DNA of 64,000 nucleotides from Paenibacillus xylanexedens (lineage in GTDB: Bacteria > Bacillota > Bacilli > Paenibacillales > Paenibacillaceae). The position numbers and the translations under genes are program-made. This document shows, piece after piece, positions 56,601 to 64,000 of the stretch. The notes under the pieces were generated by a model. The model was not told the origin of the DNA and made no database searches. It worked only from the letters and a program-made list of their open reading frames with translations. Positions within the stretch are counted from its first letter, which is position 1. The number at the start of each line of letters is the position of its first letter. Where the stretch lies: positions 62,001-126,000 of the forward strand of contig NZ_VEBF01000002.1 in NCBI RefSeq assembly GCF_007676705.1, in the 5' to 3' direction.

Positions 56601-59600
56601 GGAGAATGGCTACTATACCATGAAGCTGAATGGTGCAGCTGCCGGACAGTTTTATGTTCAGAACAATGAAGGCGTTGCCATGTTTCAGATGGGTAGCGTG
56701 CAGCGTGCTGAATTGATCATTGAAAAGTCAGCCGGCGGTGAAAATGAAGCTCCGCAAATTACTGTAGAGCTGGCGACACAACATCCACAGGCGTTGATTC
56801 CATTTATGCTGAATGGGATTGTAACCGATGATGGCGCGCCGGAAGGAACTCTGTCTTACCAATGGGAAGTGGTCAGTGCCCCAGAAGGTGCCAAGCTAAC
56901 CTTTACTCATCCGAAAGCAAGCATTACACAGGCTACGGGTACCAAAGCAGGCTCATATACGGTTAAGCTTAGCGCAAGTGATGGACAACTGACTGGCTCC
57001 AGCCAGGTAATCTTCGAACTGGCTTCACCGCCGGATAAACAGCCTCCAGCAATTGGCCACGTAACTGCGGTTCAGGATGTTGCAAATAACAGTATCGTGG
57101 TATTGTCCGGGGAGGCCATTCCTGACCCTGTGCATAGCGAGGCAGAAGAACCCCAGTTGAAGTACACTTGGACCGTCAAGCAAAAGCCTCAAGGTTCAGC
57201 GGACATTTCATTTGTGGATGGTGACAAAACAGCAGCCTATGCGCGTGTAAGCATGGCAGGCACCTACGTGTTTACCTTCAGTGCGGCAGACGGAGACAAG
57301 AAGGCCAGCAAGGATATAACGATAGAGATTAAGGAAGATACAGTTGACGTTTACCGGGCACTCAGCGTTGTCACCAAGAAGGATATTGAACCAGAACTTC
57401 CTAGACAAATCTATATTCTGTCAGAGGAAGGGTATCTAGAGCAGGAAATCACTTGGGATGCTATTGATCCAAGCGGCTATGCTAGTGTAGGCCAATTTGA
57501 AGCCAGAGGAAAGGTCAATGGCAGTGCCTTGGAGGTTTGGGCTACCGTACATGTCGTGAATACTGAGCTGCAAAATGCGGCGCTGACAGCCAAGGCTTCC
57601 GCTAGCTTCTCTGGTGGCGACGGATATCCGGAAGCGATGAATAACGGCATTGAACCTAAAAGCTCGGCAGATTTCTCGCCGAACCGTGGTGCCCCCAACA
57701 GTGCATGGCATAACTGGGGTAGAGAAGGAGATCCAGCATGGGTGACGTATGAATGGGATCAGCCATTCCTGGCCTCATCCATGGATGTATATGTATTTCA
57801 AGACAACGGCGGGAACTTCCGTCCAAAGGATATGCAACTTATGCTTCGCGGCGAAGATGGGAAATGGTACACCCCGCGGGACATAAAGGGATTGGGCAAT
57901 GAACTTAATAAATACAATACGACTACCTTTGAGCCCGCATATATTACAGGTGTTCGTATGGACATGAAGCCTTCCGTTAATGGCAGTGGTATTCTGGAAT
58001 GGAAGATATACGGCTATACCGGAGCGGTAGATAAGTCAGAACTGATCAAGGTCTATAACTATGTAAATACATTAAATTCTTCGAACCTTGCAGATCCTGG
58101 CCTTGCACCAATAGAAGCGGCGAAGACAGATGCATCTGCTGTGATCAAGAATATGAATGCCACAGACGAAGAAGTTAGCCTGGCGCTTGAGAAGCTGTTG
58201 ATGGATTTGCGTCTGCTCAGTCCGAGAGACGGCAATATGGCCTTCCTCGCAAATGCTTCTTCCAGCTATACCTCTCCTTGGGAGAGTCTGGCTGCAGTAA
58301 ACGACGGAAAGAAAGATGGCAATAACATTTTGCATTGGGGAACCTGGGGCCATGAGGGCGCAGAGGAGTGGGTGCAATATGAATGGCCGCAGGGTGCCAC
58401 CATCCGGAGTTCGAATCTGGTGTTGTGGTCAGATGGCGGCGGAATCAAGCCGCCTACCCAAATTGTATATTCCTACATCCCGGCGGATAGCGCAACTGAT
58501 GAATGGGTAACAGCGGGAACGGTTACGGAGGGAATCAAAGTGGTTGAACATACTCCAGCGGAATCCTCCAATCCGTACACGTTTGACTCGGTGCTGAATG
58601 TAAAGGCAGTGCGAGTAACCCTGACCAAGCAATCACAGGCAGGCGATAACGGTGTTGGCCTTTGGGAATGGGAAGTTCTCCAGACCGGATCCACTCAAGA
58701 TCGCGAGGCTCCAGTAACACCAGCTGGGGTGGCACCGTCCGTTCTCCATGGAGATGACGGCAAACTGATTGGTGTGACAACAGAAATGGAGTATAAGAAG
58801 GAAGGTGAAGAAGAATATACAGCAATTGCAGGAATTGAGGTCACAGGTCTCACCGCCGGTAAATATTATGTCCGGTATATGAAGACCGGTTCGCTGAGCG
58901 CCAGCCTGGATAAGGAAGTCGTTATTCCGCAAGGGCAGACACAGGAGCAGGCTGCACCAGATGCAAGTGGGTGGGGGATCTCACACGCCAATTCGGACAC
59001 CAACATAAAAGGCATAATTGAGGGTTTGAATGATACGATGGAATACCGGAAGCTTGGCGAAGAGGACTACACGCCTGTTACAGGTTCAAGTATCAACGAT
59101 CTGGAGCCTGGCAGCTATCAGATCCGGTATGCAGCCACAGACATCCTAAAGGCAAGTCCGCCGGTAACCGTGGACATTCGCAATGAAGCCAGGGCAGACA
59201 GAGAGGCACCAACAGCGGAAGGACTCGTCATTACACCGCCTACAGCGGCAGGCGGAAATGACGGCAGAATTGAAAATGTGACAGCCGATATGGAGTATCG
59301 AAAGGTGGATCAAGGTGGTTACATGCCGGTGAGTGGAACCAGCATTGAAGGCCTCGAAGCCGGCAGCTACGAGCTCCGGTACGCCGGGACGGATATGAGC
59401 AATCCAAGTCCTGCTATCCTGATCGTTGTGCCTGGCGGAACCAAGCAGGAGCAAAATCCGCCGTCCAGTGCAGAGGTCAAGGCTGTAAATGTCAGTGCAG
59501 CTGGAGCCAAGGATGGTAAGATCACTGGTGTAAGTCCAGTAATGGAATACCGGCAACTGGGAGTGGACGCTGGCAGCTGGAATGCGATCACAGGCACAGA

Positions 59601-60957
59601 GGTTACAGGTCTTGGCAACGGAATCTACGAAGTGAGATTCAAAGAAACGGCAACCCATTATGCGAGCCAATCCCTTACTGTCGTTATCAGCAATCCAGTC
59701 ATTAATCCGAAGCCGACGGAAACACCGCCTTCAACGGATGCACCTGTGTCAGTCACCGCACCTTCACCGACTCCTGAAAACATCAAAGTCGAAGGGAATT
59801 GGATTAAGATTGTGGCACCAAAGACGGATACCAAAACCGGCAAAGCTAAAGGAGAACCCATCCGCCAGGAAGACCTTAATAAGGCTCTGGAGCATGTAAA
59901 GGCGAATAGCAGTAATATTAAAACACTCATTATGGACATTCCGAATGCAGAGGGAGCCAATTCCTATGCGGTTGAGCTTCCTGCAGCTGCACTAACCGCA
60001 GAGCATGCCAACATCAAGATCGAGATTAATACGGAATTTGGAACCGTTACAGTACCTTCTAATTTGCTGAAGTATGTATCAGGTGCCAAAAGTGTGGAAC
60101 TGACACTGAGCTGGCTAGATACGGCAAAGCTACATTCAGAAGTAAAATCCGTAACAGCCAGCAGACCTGTTATTGCATTCGCTGTTCAACTAGATGGAGA
60201 AGAAATGGTAGCCTTGAATGCACCGGCTGAAATCAGACTGCCTTATGCTCCTGATGTTGAAGAATTGGCCAATTCCAAATACCTTACAGTTTCGTACGTG
60301 GCTGCGAATAGTACATTTGTTCAGCTACTGAATGGCAAATACGACAGTGCTCTACAAGCCATGGTTTTTCCAGCGTCAAACACAGGTGAATATGCAGTTG
60401 TGTATACAAAGAAGTTCTTCAATGATGTCATCAAGGATTCGTGGTACGCACCAGCGGTTGAAACAATGGCGTCCAAAGGATTCATCGACGGGACATCAGC
60501 AACAAGCTTTAGTCCTGGCCAAAAGGTCACAAGAGGTGAGTATCTAGCCTGGTTGGTAAGGACACTGGATCTCAAAGCAGAGTTCAACACCTCCTTCAGT
60601 GATATGAAGCGAACAGACCTTTATTATGAGGAAATCGGAATCGCCAAAGCACTCGGGATCGCCCTGGGCACGAACGGCAGCTTCTATCCGGAAACGGAAA
60701 TTGCTAGACAAGATTTGGCTGTGCTGACCATGCGGGCTTTACGGGCAGTAGGCAAAACCGAGCAGACCCATACAGCTGAGGATCTCAAGAGATTTACAGA
60801 TGCAGCAAATGTAGCAAAGTACGCAGTTGATGACATGGCTGCAATGGTTAAAATGGGTTTCATAAACGGGCGAAGCAATGTCACCTTGAGTCCTGCTGGA
60901 ACGACAACCAGAGCAGAAGCTGCTCAGGTTCTGTGTAAGATTTTCTTGCAGCTATAA
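53641..60957 (+). CDS. Giant SLH-anchored DUF5695 protein, putative polysaccharide-active enzyme
   Basis: 2438 residues. ATG 53641, five bases after GGAGG, opens a signal peptide (cleavage near VSA, 28). Beta-rich region 40-450 and helical barrel about 515-830 (YPYGSEFEYDNTGEEGAYAAAK near 720) form the DUF5695 unit shared with the cytosolic protein at 34268. Then two PKD-like domains (1034-1230), Big_4 (1235-1307), discoidin-like domains (1309-1460, 1530-1683) with a helical FIVAR-like piece between, and four tandem repeats of about 80 residues (1687-2017, pattern MEYRK..Y.pV.G..I.GL..G.Y.vRY). A Pro/Thr linker, a pre-SLH domain and three SLH units (2258-2438) follow. It is wall-bound. The reaction is unknown. 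It lies after the transporter operon at 50154. Confidence 0.75.
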   Translation: MTMISKKWKPLMIALLLAIPSLPIQVSALPEVAAATVKTGISNASLSAKVGDLGQIEELYINNNPTNKQGEPINFVLPNTTSPQNGTQHQWMGEMIFSYRTGANGQFPDNRDGFVEVDTNKTLAAGGSTQYSTINPDNPYINKTASADGKKVEVNFIGQNLGSTDQRVMKGFDVKSVFDMETNDGSLLWEITVKNKSNQYIEFGDIGLPMPWNNKYQTLSDTYDDRVTVHNFAGADSGYSYAIRTSGEGNFMLFTPVPESGARIEYVDYWMHEAGERRAADTFKNWTGDSGGWYPGLNVLYIHSKEIQKTGRGYFTDASSLVLGPDESKTYKFKFSAVRGGDNTPQESAQSPNNSSTSMEDREANLRSILYKSGMIDAVAVPGFQTAINMPVKLDLHYDDSIVDVQSIDIQNVEENDPFDEAHIPDIKPGKSRKEMVDNSRTGRGLPDGSPGYNESVEFVKTKIVNGEQHHIYSLQFDSVGNNSVRIEYKLKDGNEWVDKFTQFEFNVLAELDAISDAHSEFMVQQTQDKNPESPTYGNYFDWYLSSGIDPNTSHWGDDWSHDNINFMTMKNYLAPNPDEIRSIETYLIDFMWERYMKNTQDSYIVANWLKDSGAYTDKDKPYTRTFSEIMEATGFFNMYRIQKAYPNLIEYRESPQFYLEKAYNIYYKRVSTGAIGFYGEQQIPDMIEALKEEGMQNESTNLQKKFALDKGRNMTRATYPYGSEFEYDNTGEEGAYAAAKALRTYYPADALTGAAEKSMEMADWKTRAMRGIQPTWFHYSVPVFRGGEGWWNFQYTASLAGYIMDDWLRYENDGRSVEQKAIAQQRNYAAKISNFNAVNMGQISANSVGSTSWRYSMYKGGTGTKDVYDGGSRVMSNGWNDFSGESEEGLYGSLLSISSDIVTDPIFGLFGYGALVTDEGDSYYITPKDGFGKRINLIDEKIYLELESDKVESAQIQKDGKGFTLQLLNPSGKEHTSRILFDGVGMENGYYTMKLNGAAAGQFYVQNNEGVAMFQMGSVQRAELIIEKSAGGENEAPQITVELATQHPQALIPFMLNGIVTDDGAPEGTLSYQWEVVSAPEGAKLTFTHPKASITQATGTKAGSYTVKLSASDGQLTGSSQVIFELASPPDKQPPAIGHVTAVQDVANNSIVVLSGEAIPDPVHSEAEEPQLKYTWTVKQKPQGSADISFVDGDKTAAYARVSMAGTYVFTFSAADGDKKASKDITIEIKEDTVDVYRALSVVTKKDIEPELPRQIYILSEEGYLEQEITWDAIDPSGYASVGQFEARGKVNGSALEVWATVHVVNTELQNAALTAKASASFSGGDGYPEAMNNGIEPKSSADFSPNRGAPNSAWHNWGREGDPAWVTYEWDQPFLASSMDVYVFQDNGGNFRPKDMQLMLRGEDGKWYTPRDIKGLGNELNKYNTTTFEPAYITGVRMDMKPSVNGSGILEWKIYGYTGAVDKSELIKVYNYVNTLNSSNLADPGLAPIEAAKTDASAVIKNMNATDEEVSLALEKLLMDLRLLSPRDGNMAFLANASSSYTSPWESLAAVNDGKKDGNNILHWGTWGHEGAEEWVQYEWPQGATIRSSNLVLWSDGGGIKPPTQIVYSYIPADSATDEWVTAGTVTEGIKVVEHTPAESSNPYTFDSVLNVKAVRVTLTKQSQAGDNGVGLWEWEVLQTGSTQDREAPVTPAGVAPSVLHGDDGKLIGVTTEMEYKKEGEEEYTAIAGIEVTGLTAGKYYVRYMKTGSLSASLDKEVVIPQGQTQEQAAPDASGWGISHANSDTNIKGIIEGLNDTMEYRKLGEEDYTPVTGSSINDLEPGSYQIRYAATDILKASPPVTVDIRNEARADREAPTAEGLVITPPTAAGGNDGRIENVTADMEYRKVDQGGYMPVSGTSIEGLEAGSYELRYAGTDMSNPSPAILIVVPGGTKQEQNPPSSAEVKAVNVSAAGAKDGKITGVSPVMEYRQLGVDAGSWNAITGTEVTGLGNGIYEVRFKETATHYASQSLTVVISNPVINPKPTETPPSTDAPVSVTAPSPTPENIKVEGNWIKIVAPKTDTKTGKAKGEPIRQEDLNKALEHVKANSSNIKTLIMDIPNAEGANSYAVELPAAALTAEHANIKIEINTEFGTVTVPSNLLKYVSGAKSVELTLSWLDTAKLHSEVKSVTASRPVIAFAVQLDGEEMVALNAPAEIRLPYAPDVEELANSKYLTVSYVAANSTFVQLLNGKYDSALQAMVFPASNTGEYAVVYTKKFFNDVIKDSWYAPAVETMASKGFIDGTSATSFSPGQKVTRGEYLAWLVRTLDLKAEFNTSFSDMKRTDLYYEEIGIAKALGIALGTNGSFYPETEIARQDLAVLTMRALRAVGKTEQTHTAEDLKRFTDAANVAKYAVDDMAAMVKMGFINGRSNVTLSPAGTTTRAEAAQVLCKIFLQL

Positions 60958-60959
60958 TT

Positions 60960-61010
60960 AAAGAAACCGACCTTGATCCTGTTTTATGCAGGAACAAGGT
61001 CGGTTTCTTT
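60960..61010 (+). terminator. Terminator after the second giant protein
   Basis: AAAGAAACCGACCTTG and CAAGGTCGGTTTCTTT form a 16-bp stem, extended by CCTG/CAGG, followed by TTC. Confidence 0.88.
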
Positions 61011-61110
61011 TTCAGGGAATGCTTCGAGCATGATGCCTTGCCAATGTTTAAAAAAACGTTATTAACTATGTGAACCTGAGGATAATGTGAGCACAGTATT
61101 GATGTTTATC

Positions 61111-61137
61111 TGTTTCGTTAAGCTAACCGGCAGGTAA
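61111..61137 (+). repeat. Family A repeat, solo form
   Basis: GTTAAGCTAACCGGCAGGTA. First A element after the carbohydrate island. Confidence 0.6.
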
Positions 61138-61212
61138 AAGTGGGTTAGTCTTTAGGGAGTGGGTTGTGTAATCAAGCTTATGCGCGCTTTTCATTGTTAA
61201 AAAATGACCGAC

Positions 61213-61764
61213 TCATTCTTTAATATAGGGCGTAATCCCTCTTGAATATAGGTTCTCCACTAACTTGAAAAATTTTTCTGACGATAAATCCTTTTGACGC
61301 TGGAGCCAAAGACGAAATAAAGAAAGGGAAGTTGTCAGGTAAAACTCAATTAAGTATGGCGTTAAGGCATGGTTTTGTGGAACGTTAAATTCCAATTGGT
61401 CCAAAGTGATTTCTTTTTTTAGACGTTTTAAAAAACGTGCACTTCCATAATCACCCAAAAGGGCATTAAGAACCAGGAGATGTTCTCTTTTGTCCAAACA
61501 ATAGAGCGTATCTTGAACCGTATGCATCGATAGCTCTTTATTCGCCAATTCTTTTTTAATGTCATTTAACAACTCATTTTCAACAGAGTCTAGCAATTCA
61601 TAAATGTCAGGAAAGTATTGATAAAAGGTGCTACGGTTATATCCTGACTTATTCGCAATTTCCTGAACTGAAATTTTCTCAATTGGTTTTTGGCTGTATA
61701 ACTCACAAAAAACTTCAACAAATGTTTGTCTTGTTTTCTCCGTTATTTGGGGTTGCTTTTTCAT
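61213..61764 (-). CDS. TetR family transcriptional regulator
   Basis: 183 residues. HTH at residues 10-55 (TRQTFVEVFCELYSQKPIEKISVQEIANKSGYNRSTFYQYFPDIYELLDSVE). The C-terminal part (FKLVENLYSRGITPYI) resembles TetR_C_33/YcdC-type domains. Minus-strand TAGGAGGAAAAC precedes ATG. It is divergent from the ketopantoate-reductase-like gene at 61912. The intergenic region carries a palindrome over the latter's transcription start and a further half-site ATCCGACA near its own start. Confidence 0.88.
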   Translation of the reverse strand: MKKQPQITEKTRQTFVEVFCELYSQKPIEKISVQEIANKSGYNRSTFYQYFPDIYELLDSVENELLNDIKKELANKELSMHTVQDTLYCLDKREHLLVLNALLGDYGSARFLKRLKKEITLDQLEFNVPQNHALTPYLIEFYLTTSLSLFRLWLQRQKDLSSEKFFKLVENLYSRGITPYIKE

Positions 61765-61821
61765 GTTTTCCTCCTACTAGCGAATAAGAATATCATCCGA
61801 CAAATCATAAAAAACTGATGG

Positions 61822-61875
61822 TTGATCAATGTATAATGAAAATTTATAATCACATCATACAACATGTTGTCGGAT
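61822..61875 (+). promoter_or_regulatory. Promoter with overlapping TetR operator
   Basis: TTGATC (61822-61827), 17 bases, TATAAT (61845-61850). The imperfect palindrome ATCATACAACA/TGTTGTCGGAT (61854-61875) is just downstream. ATCCGACAA recurs near 61795, before the TetR gene. Confidence 0.65.
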
Positions 61876-61911
61876 AATCAAAAGAAATGTTAATAAGTAG
61901 GAGTGTTTTTA

Positions 61912-62832
61912 ATGTCAACAAAACAAGATCGAATTCTAATTTTTGGTGCAGGTGTCATCGGGAGCATGTACGCAATTAAGCTTATTGAAGCAGGTTTTGA
62001 CGTTACCCTGTTTGCACGTTCTAATAAATATAAATCATTAAGAGAAAATGGCCTGCGATATGAGGGAAAAGGTACAGTTAGATCGATACAAGTGAATGTC
62101 ATCGATACGCTCGAAAATGATGATATATACGATTTCATTTTCGTTACCGTTCGTTATGATCGGTCCGAATCAGCATTGTTAGCGCTAAAAGATAATCAAA
62201 GCAAAAATGTAGTTACGATGACTAGTAATTCAATGGGATTTTCTTCGTGGCTGGATATCGTGGGGGATAGACTTTTACCAGCTTTTCCTGGCTTCGGCGG
62301 ACAGATTAAAGATGGAGTATTGCATGCTCGATTTCTACCAAAGATTATAGCGGCAACAGCATTTGGAGAAATTAATGGTGTAGTGACAGAACGCATAGAA
62401 AACCTCGCAAAAATATTTAAAACAGCAAAGTTTCCTTACGTTATTAAAAAGGATATGCAGTCGTATCTAATCACACATTCCGTATCAGACATTGCCATGC
62501 TGAGCGTTTTACAATCCGAGAATAAGATAATTGACAAAAAAACAGCCAGAACCAGAAGGACGGCACGCAAAATAACAGTCACTTTAAAAGCGTATCTGAG
62601 GGCAATACAAAAAGCTGGCGTTTTAATTGATCCACCAATGCTTAAAATGGTGCTTAATTTTCCAAACTTAATTTTGGATCTTTTCTTTATGACATGGCTA
62701 CGAACGAATATGGTTAGGGATATGATGTTGCCGGATTATGCGAATAATGCTAACAATGAGATTGTTCTGCTTAGTAACGATTTAATGAAATTTTTAAATC
62801 CAAATGATATCAAACCGGAAATCATTCACTAA
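61912..62832 (+). CDS. Ketopantoate reductase (PanE/ApbA)-like oxidoreductase
   Basis: 306 residues. Rossmann motif GAGVIGSMYAIKLIEAG near residues 9-25, then VTLFARS, and the PanE-type FVTVRYD and SNSMGFSS segments. The C-terminal helical domain (residues 175-300) is diverged and lacks a clear match to the catalytic Lys/Glu of true PanE. ATG 61912 has TAGGAG upstream; the longer start at 61903 overlaps it. The link to a TetR regulator suggests a stress or detoxifying reductase rather than pantothenate synthesis. Confidence 0.75.
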   Translation: MSTKQDRILIFGAGVIGSMYAIKLIEAGFDVTLFARSNKYKSLRENGLRYEGKGTVRSIQVNVIDTLENDDIYDFIFVTVRYDRSESALLALKDNQSKNVVTMTSNSMGFSSWLDIVGDRLLPAFPGFGGQIKDGVLHARFLPKIIAATAFGEINGVVTERIENLAKIFKTAKFPYVIKKDMQSYLITHSVSDIAMLSVLQSENKIIDKKTARTRRTARKITVTLKAYLRAIQKAGVLIDPPMLKMVLNFPNLILDLFFMTWLRTNMVRDMMLPDYANNANNEIVLLSNDLMKFLNPNDIKPEIIH

Positions 62833-62928
62833 ACTCACAGGAAATTATAATTCAAAAGTCGAACAAGAGCAGCTAATCAATGATCGGCTGCTTTTGTTCA
62901 ACTATTGTGCAGGTTAGTTTAGTGATAA
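62828..62928 (+). repeat. Family A repeat, full copy
   Basis: CACTAAACTCACAGGAAATTATA, hairpin GAGCAGCTAATCAATGATCGGCTGCTTTT, CAACTATTGTGCAGGTTAG, TTTAGTG. It starts at the stop codon of the upstream gene (ATTCACTAAAC). Confidence 0.85.
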
Positions 62929-62988
62929 GATGACATACCCCATACGTAGAAAAGCTCAAAATCTAAATTATCCCGTTGAATCGCGTAG

Positions 62989-64000
62989 TTAAGTTGAAAT
63001 TTGCGGTTCATCTACAGGCTGTCGTCCACTTACCACAAGCATAATTACAGCAACAATGATAAGTATAAAGCAGAAGATAAATGAGTATCGGTAACCCACA
63101 ATGCTGGCTACTCCACCACCAACAAGACTACCAATCAGCCTGCCGATTGTGGATGAATTCGAATAGAGTGTGGAAGCATATCCCGGCATACTAGGCAGCA
63201 GGTCCTGAATGTAGCTAATTCCAATCGCAGAAATGACGGCGACAAAAACAGCGAGCAAAATTTGTGCTGCAAGCATTTGCCACATCGCGTTCGAAATAAG
63301 GATAACGAAATAATAAGCTCCTCCGAAAATAGCCCCGCAAAACACCAAGATTCGGTTACTATACTTTGCACTAAGTAGACCGAGTACAATCATAAAAGGA
63401 ATTTCCAGCGCAGCACATATACTGCTGACTAAACCGACATGACTTGTCGTTCCCCCAAGATTATTTGTAATAAAGAGAGCCGTGTTTATGCTGCTCATCC
63501 AATGAGCCGTGTACATGAGTACCAGAATTAGAAAAGGAATTAAAATATCTCGGTTTTGAGCCAGTCGGAAACTTTTTATATTCGCTTCAGCATTACTGCT
63601 CTTCATTTCTGTGTTTGATTTGAGAAACAGGAAAACAAGCAGAGCAACGAGTAGGAAAGCTCCGATCGTACCCAAAAAAATCCCCTTAAATCCAATAGCA
63701 GCGAGTAATAAAGTGCCGATTAAAGGACCTGTAATAAAGCCGAGAGAGAAAGCAGAACGCAAGGTAGAATTAGCAAACGCACGCTCAGTAAAATTACTCT
63801 TTATCACTGCTTCTCTAGAAATAGCGAACAACTGGGGCATCCCTGGTGCACCAAGGGCAGTAAACACAGTCATGTAAATGAACAAAATCGGAAAATCTTG
63901 AATGAACAAGTATCCACTAAAGGCCAGGACATTAGAGAGAGTAGAGAAAAGATAAACGCTTTTCCGATTCAAGCCGAGGTCAGAACGTCTCCCGATTAGC
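62989..64000 (-). CDS. Sugar efflux transporter, SET/MFS family (5' end outside the window)
   Basis: At least 337 codons remain open on the minus strand through the window edge, so the first two helices are missing. The edge region reads GRRSDLGLNRKSVYLFS, the MFS motif A loop between helices 2 and 3. Ten helices follow. AFANSTLRSAFSLGFITGPLIGTLL, VGLVSSICAALEIPFMIVLGLLSAKY and YIQDLLPSMPGYASTLYSNSSTIG match SetA/SotA-like proteins, which export sugars and analogues. TTG 63972 is only an internal codon. It is convergent with the reductase gene across an A repeat. Confidence 0.85.
   Translation of the reverse strand, partial: LIGRRSDLGLNRKSVYLFSTLSNVLAFSGYLFIQDFPILFIYMTVFTALGAPGMPQLFAISREAVIKSNFTERAFANSTLRSAFSLGFITGPLIGTLLLAAIGFKGIFLGTIGAFLLVALLVFLFLKSNTEMKSSNAEANIKSFRLAQNRDILIPFLILVLMYTAHWMSSINTALFITNNLGGTTSHVGLVSSICAALEIPFMIVLGLLSAKYSNRILVFCGAIFGGAYYFVILISNAMWQMLAAQILLAVFVAVISAIGISYIQDLLPSMPGYASTLYSNSSTIGRLIGSLVGGGVASIVGYRYSFIFCFILIIVAVIMLVVSGRQPVDEPQIST

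Overview
The window looks like a chromosomal segment of a Paenibacillus-type Firmicute. Two giant secreted proteins end in SLH cell-wall anchoring domains. Ribosome-binding sites are strong AGGAGG types with many GTG and TTG starts. Sugar ABC operons are built as lipoprotein plus MalF-like and MalG-like permeases without an ATPase, and catabolite-type boxes are present. No rRNA, tRNA or CRISPR array was seen. The genus is an inference from gene content, not from a marker gene.

Layout. 0-6.5 kb and 12.5-32.8 kb are accessory regions of short, mostly single genes: two aldo/keto reductases, TetR and MerR regulators, P-loop kinases, an SDR, an erythromycin-esterase-like protein, a rifamycin phosphotransferase, orphan membrane and secreted proteins, and many broken genes. 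They are separated by two repeat families. Family A is about 95 nt: a terminator-like GC hairpin between two copies of a CTAACGGG..TAG motif. It occurs about 20 times, always in the same orientation, and usually just after a stop codon. Family B consists of GGACAAGAAC-type motifs around an AAGTCGCT..AGCGGCTTTTTT hairpin and occurs seven times. A conserved threonine-catabolism pair (kbl, tdh) lies at 29.9-32.1 kb.

6.9-12.5 kb is a sugar operon with a divergent GntR/LacI-hybrid regulator, an ABC importer and an intracellular GH43 arabinofuranosidase. An IS66 transposase remnant lies beside it.

33-61 kb is a large carbohydrate island almost free of the repeats. In order it holds a LacI regulator, a cytosolic DUF5695-like protein, an ABC importer, and a 2111-residue SLH-anchored six-hairpin enzyme. 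A GH127 beta-L-arabinofuranosidase with the full Zn/Cys active site follows, then an AraC regulator diverging from a second importer paralogous to the one at 8 kb, and finally a 2438-residue SLH-anchored DUF5695 protein. The GH127 plus a giant secreted enzyme plus importers resembles the bifidobacterial HypBA1/HypBA2 logic for beta-L-arabino-oligosaccharides of plant hydroxyproline-rich glycoproteins. Inferred flow: surface enzymes release small arabinosides, lipoproteins and permeases import them, and cytosolic GH127, GH43 and perhaps the DUF5695 protein finish them. LacI-type operators (TTAAACGTTTAA) before three of these genes suggest one regulon.

61-64 kb holds a TetR/ketopantoate-reductase-like divergent pair with a clear operator, and an SET-type sugar efflux transporter cut by the window edge.
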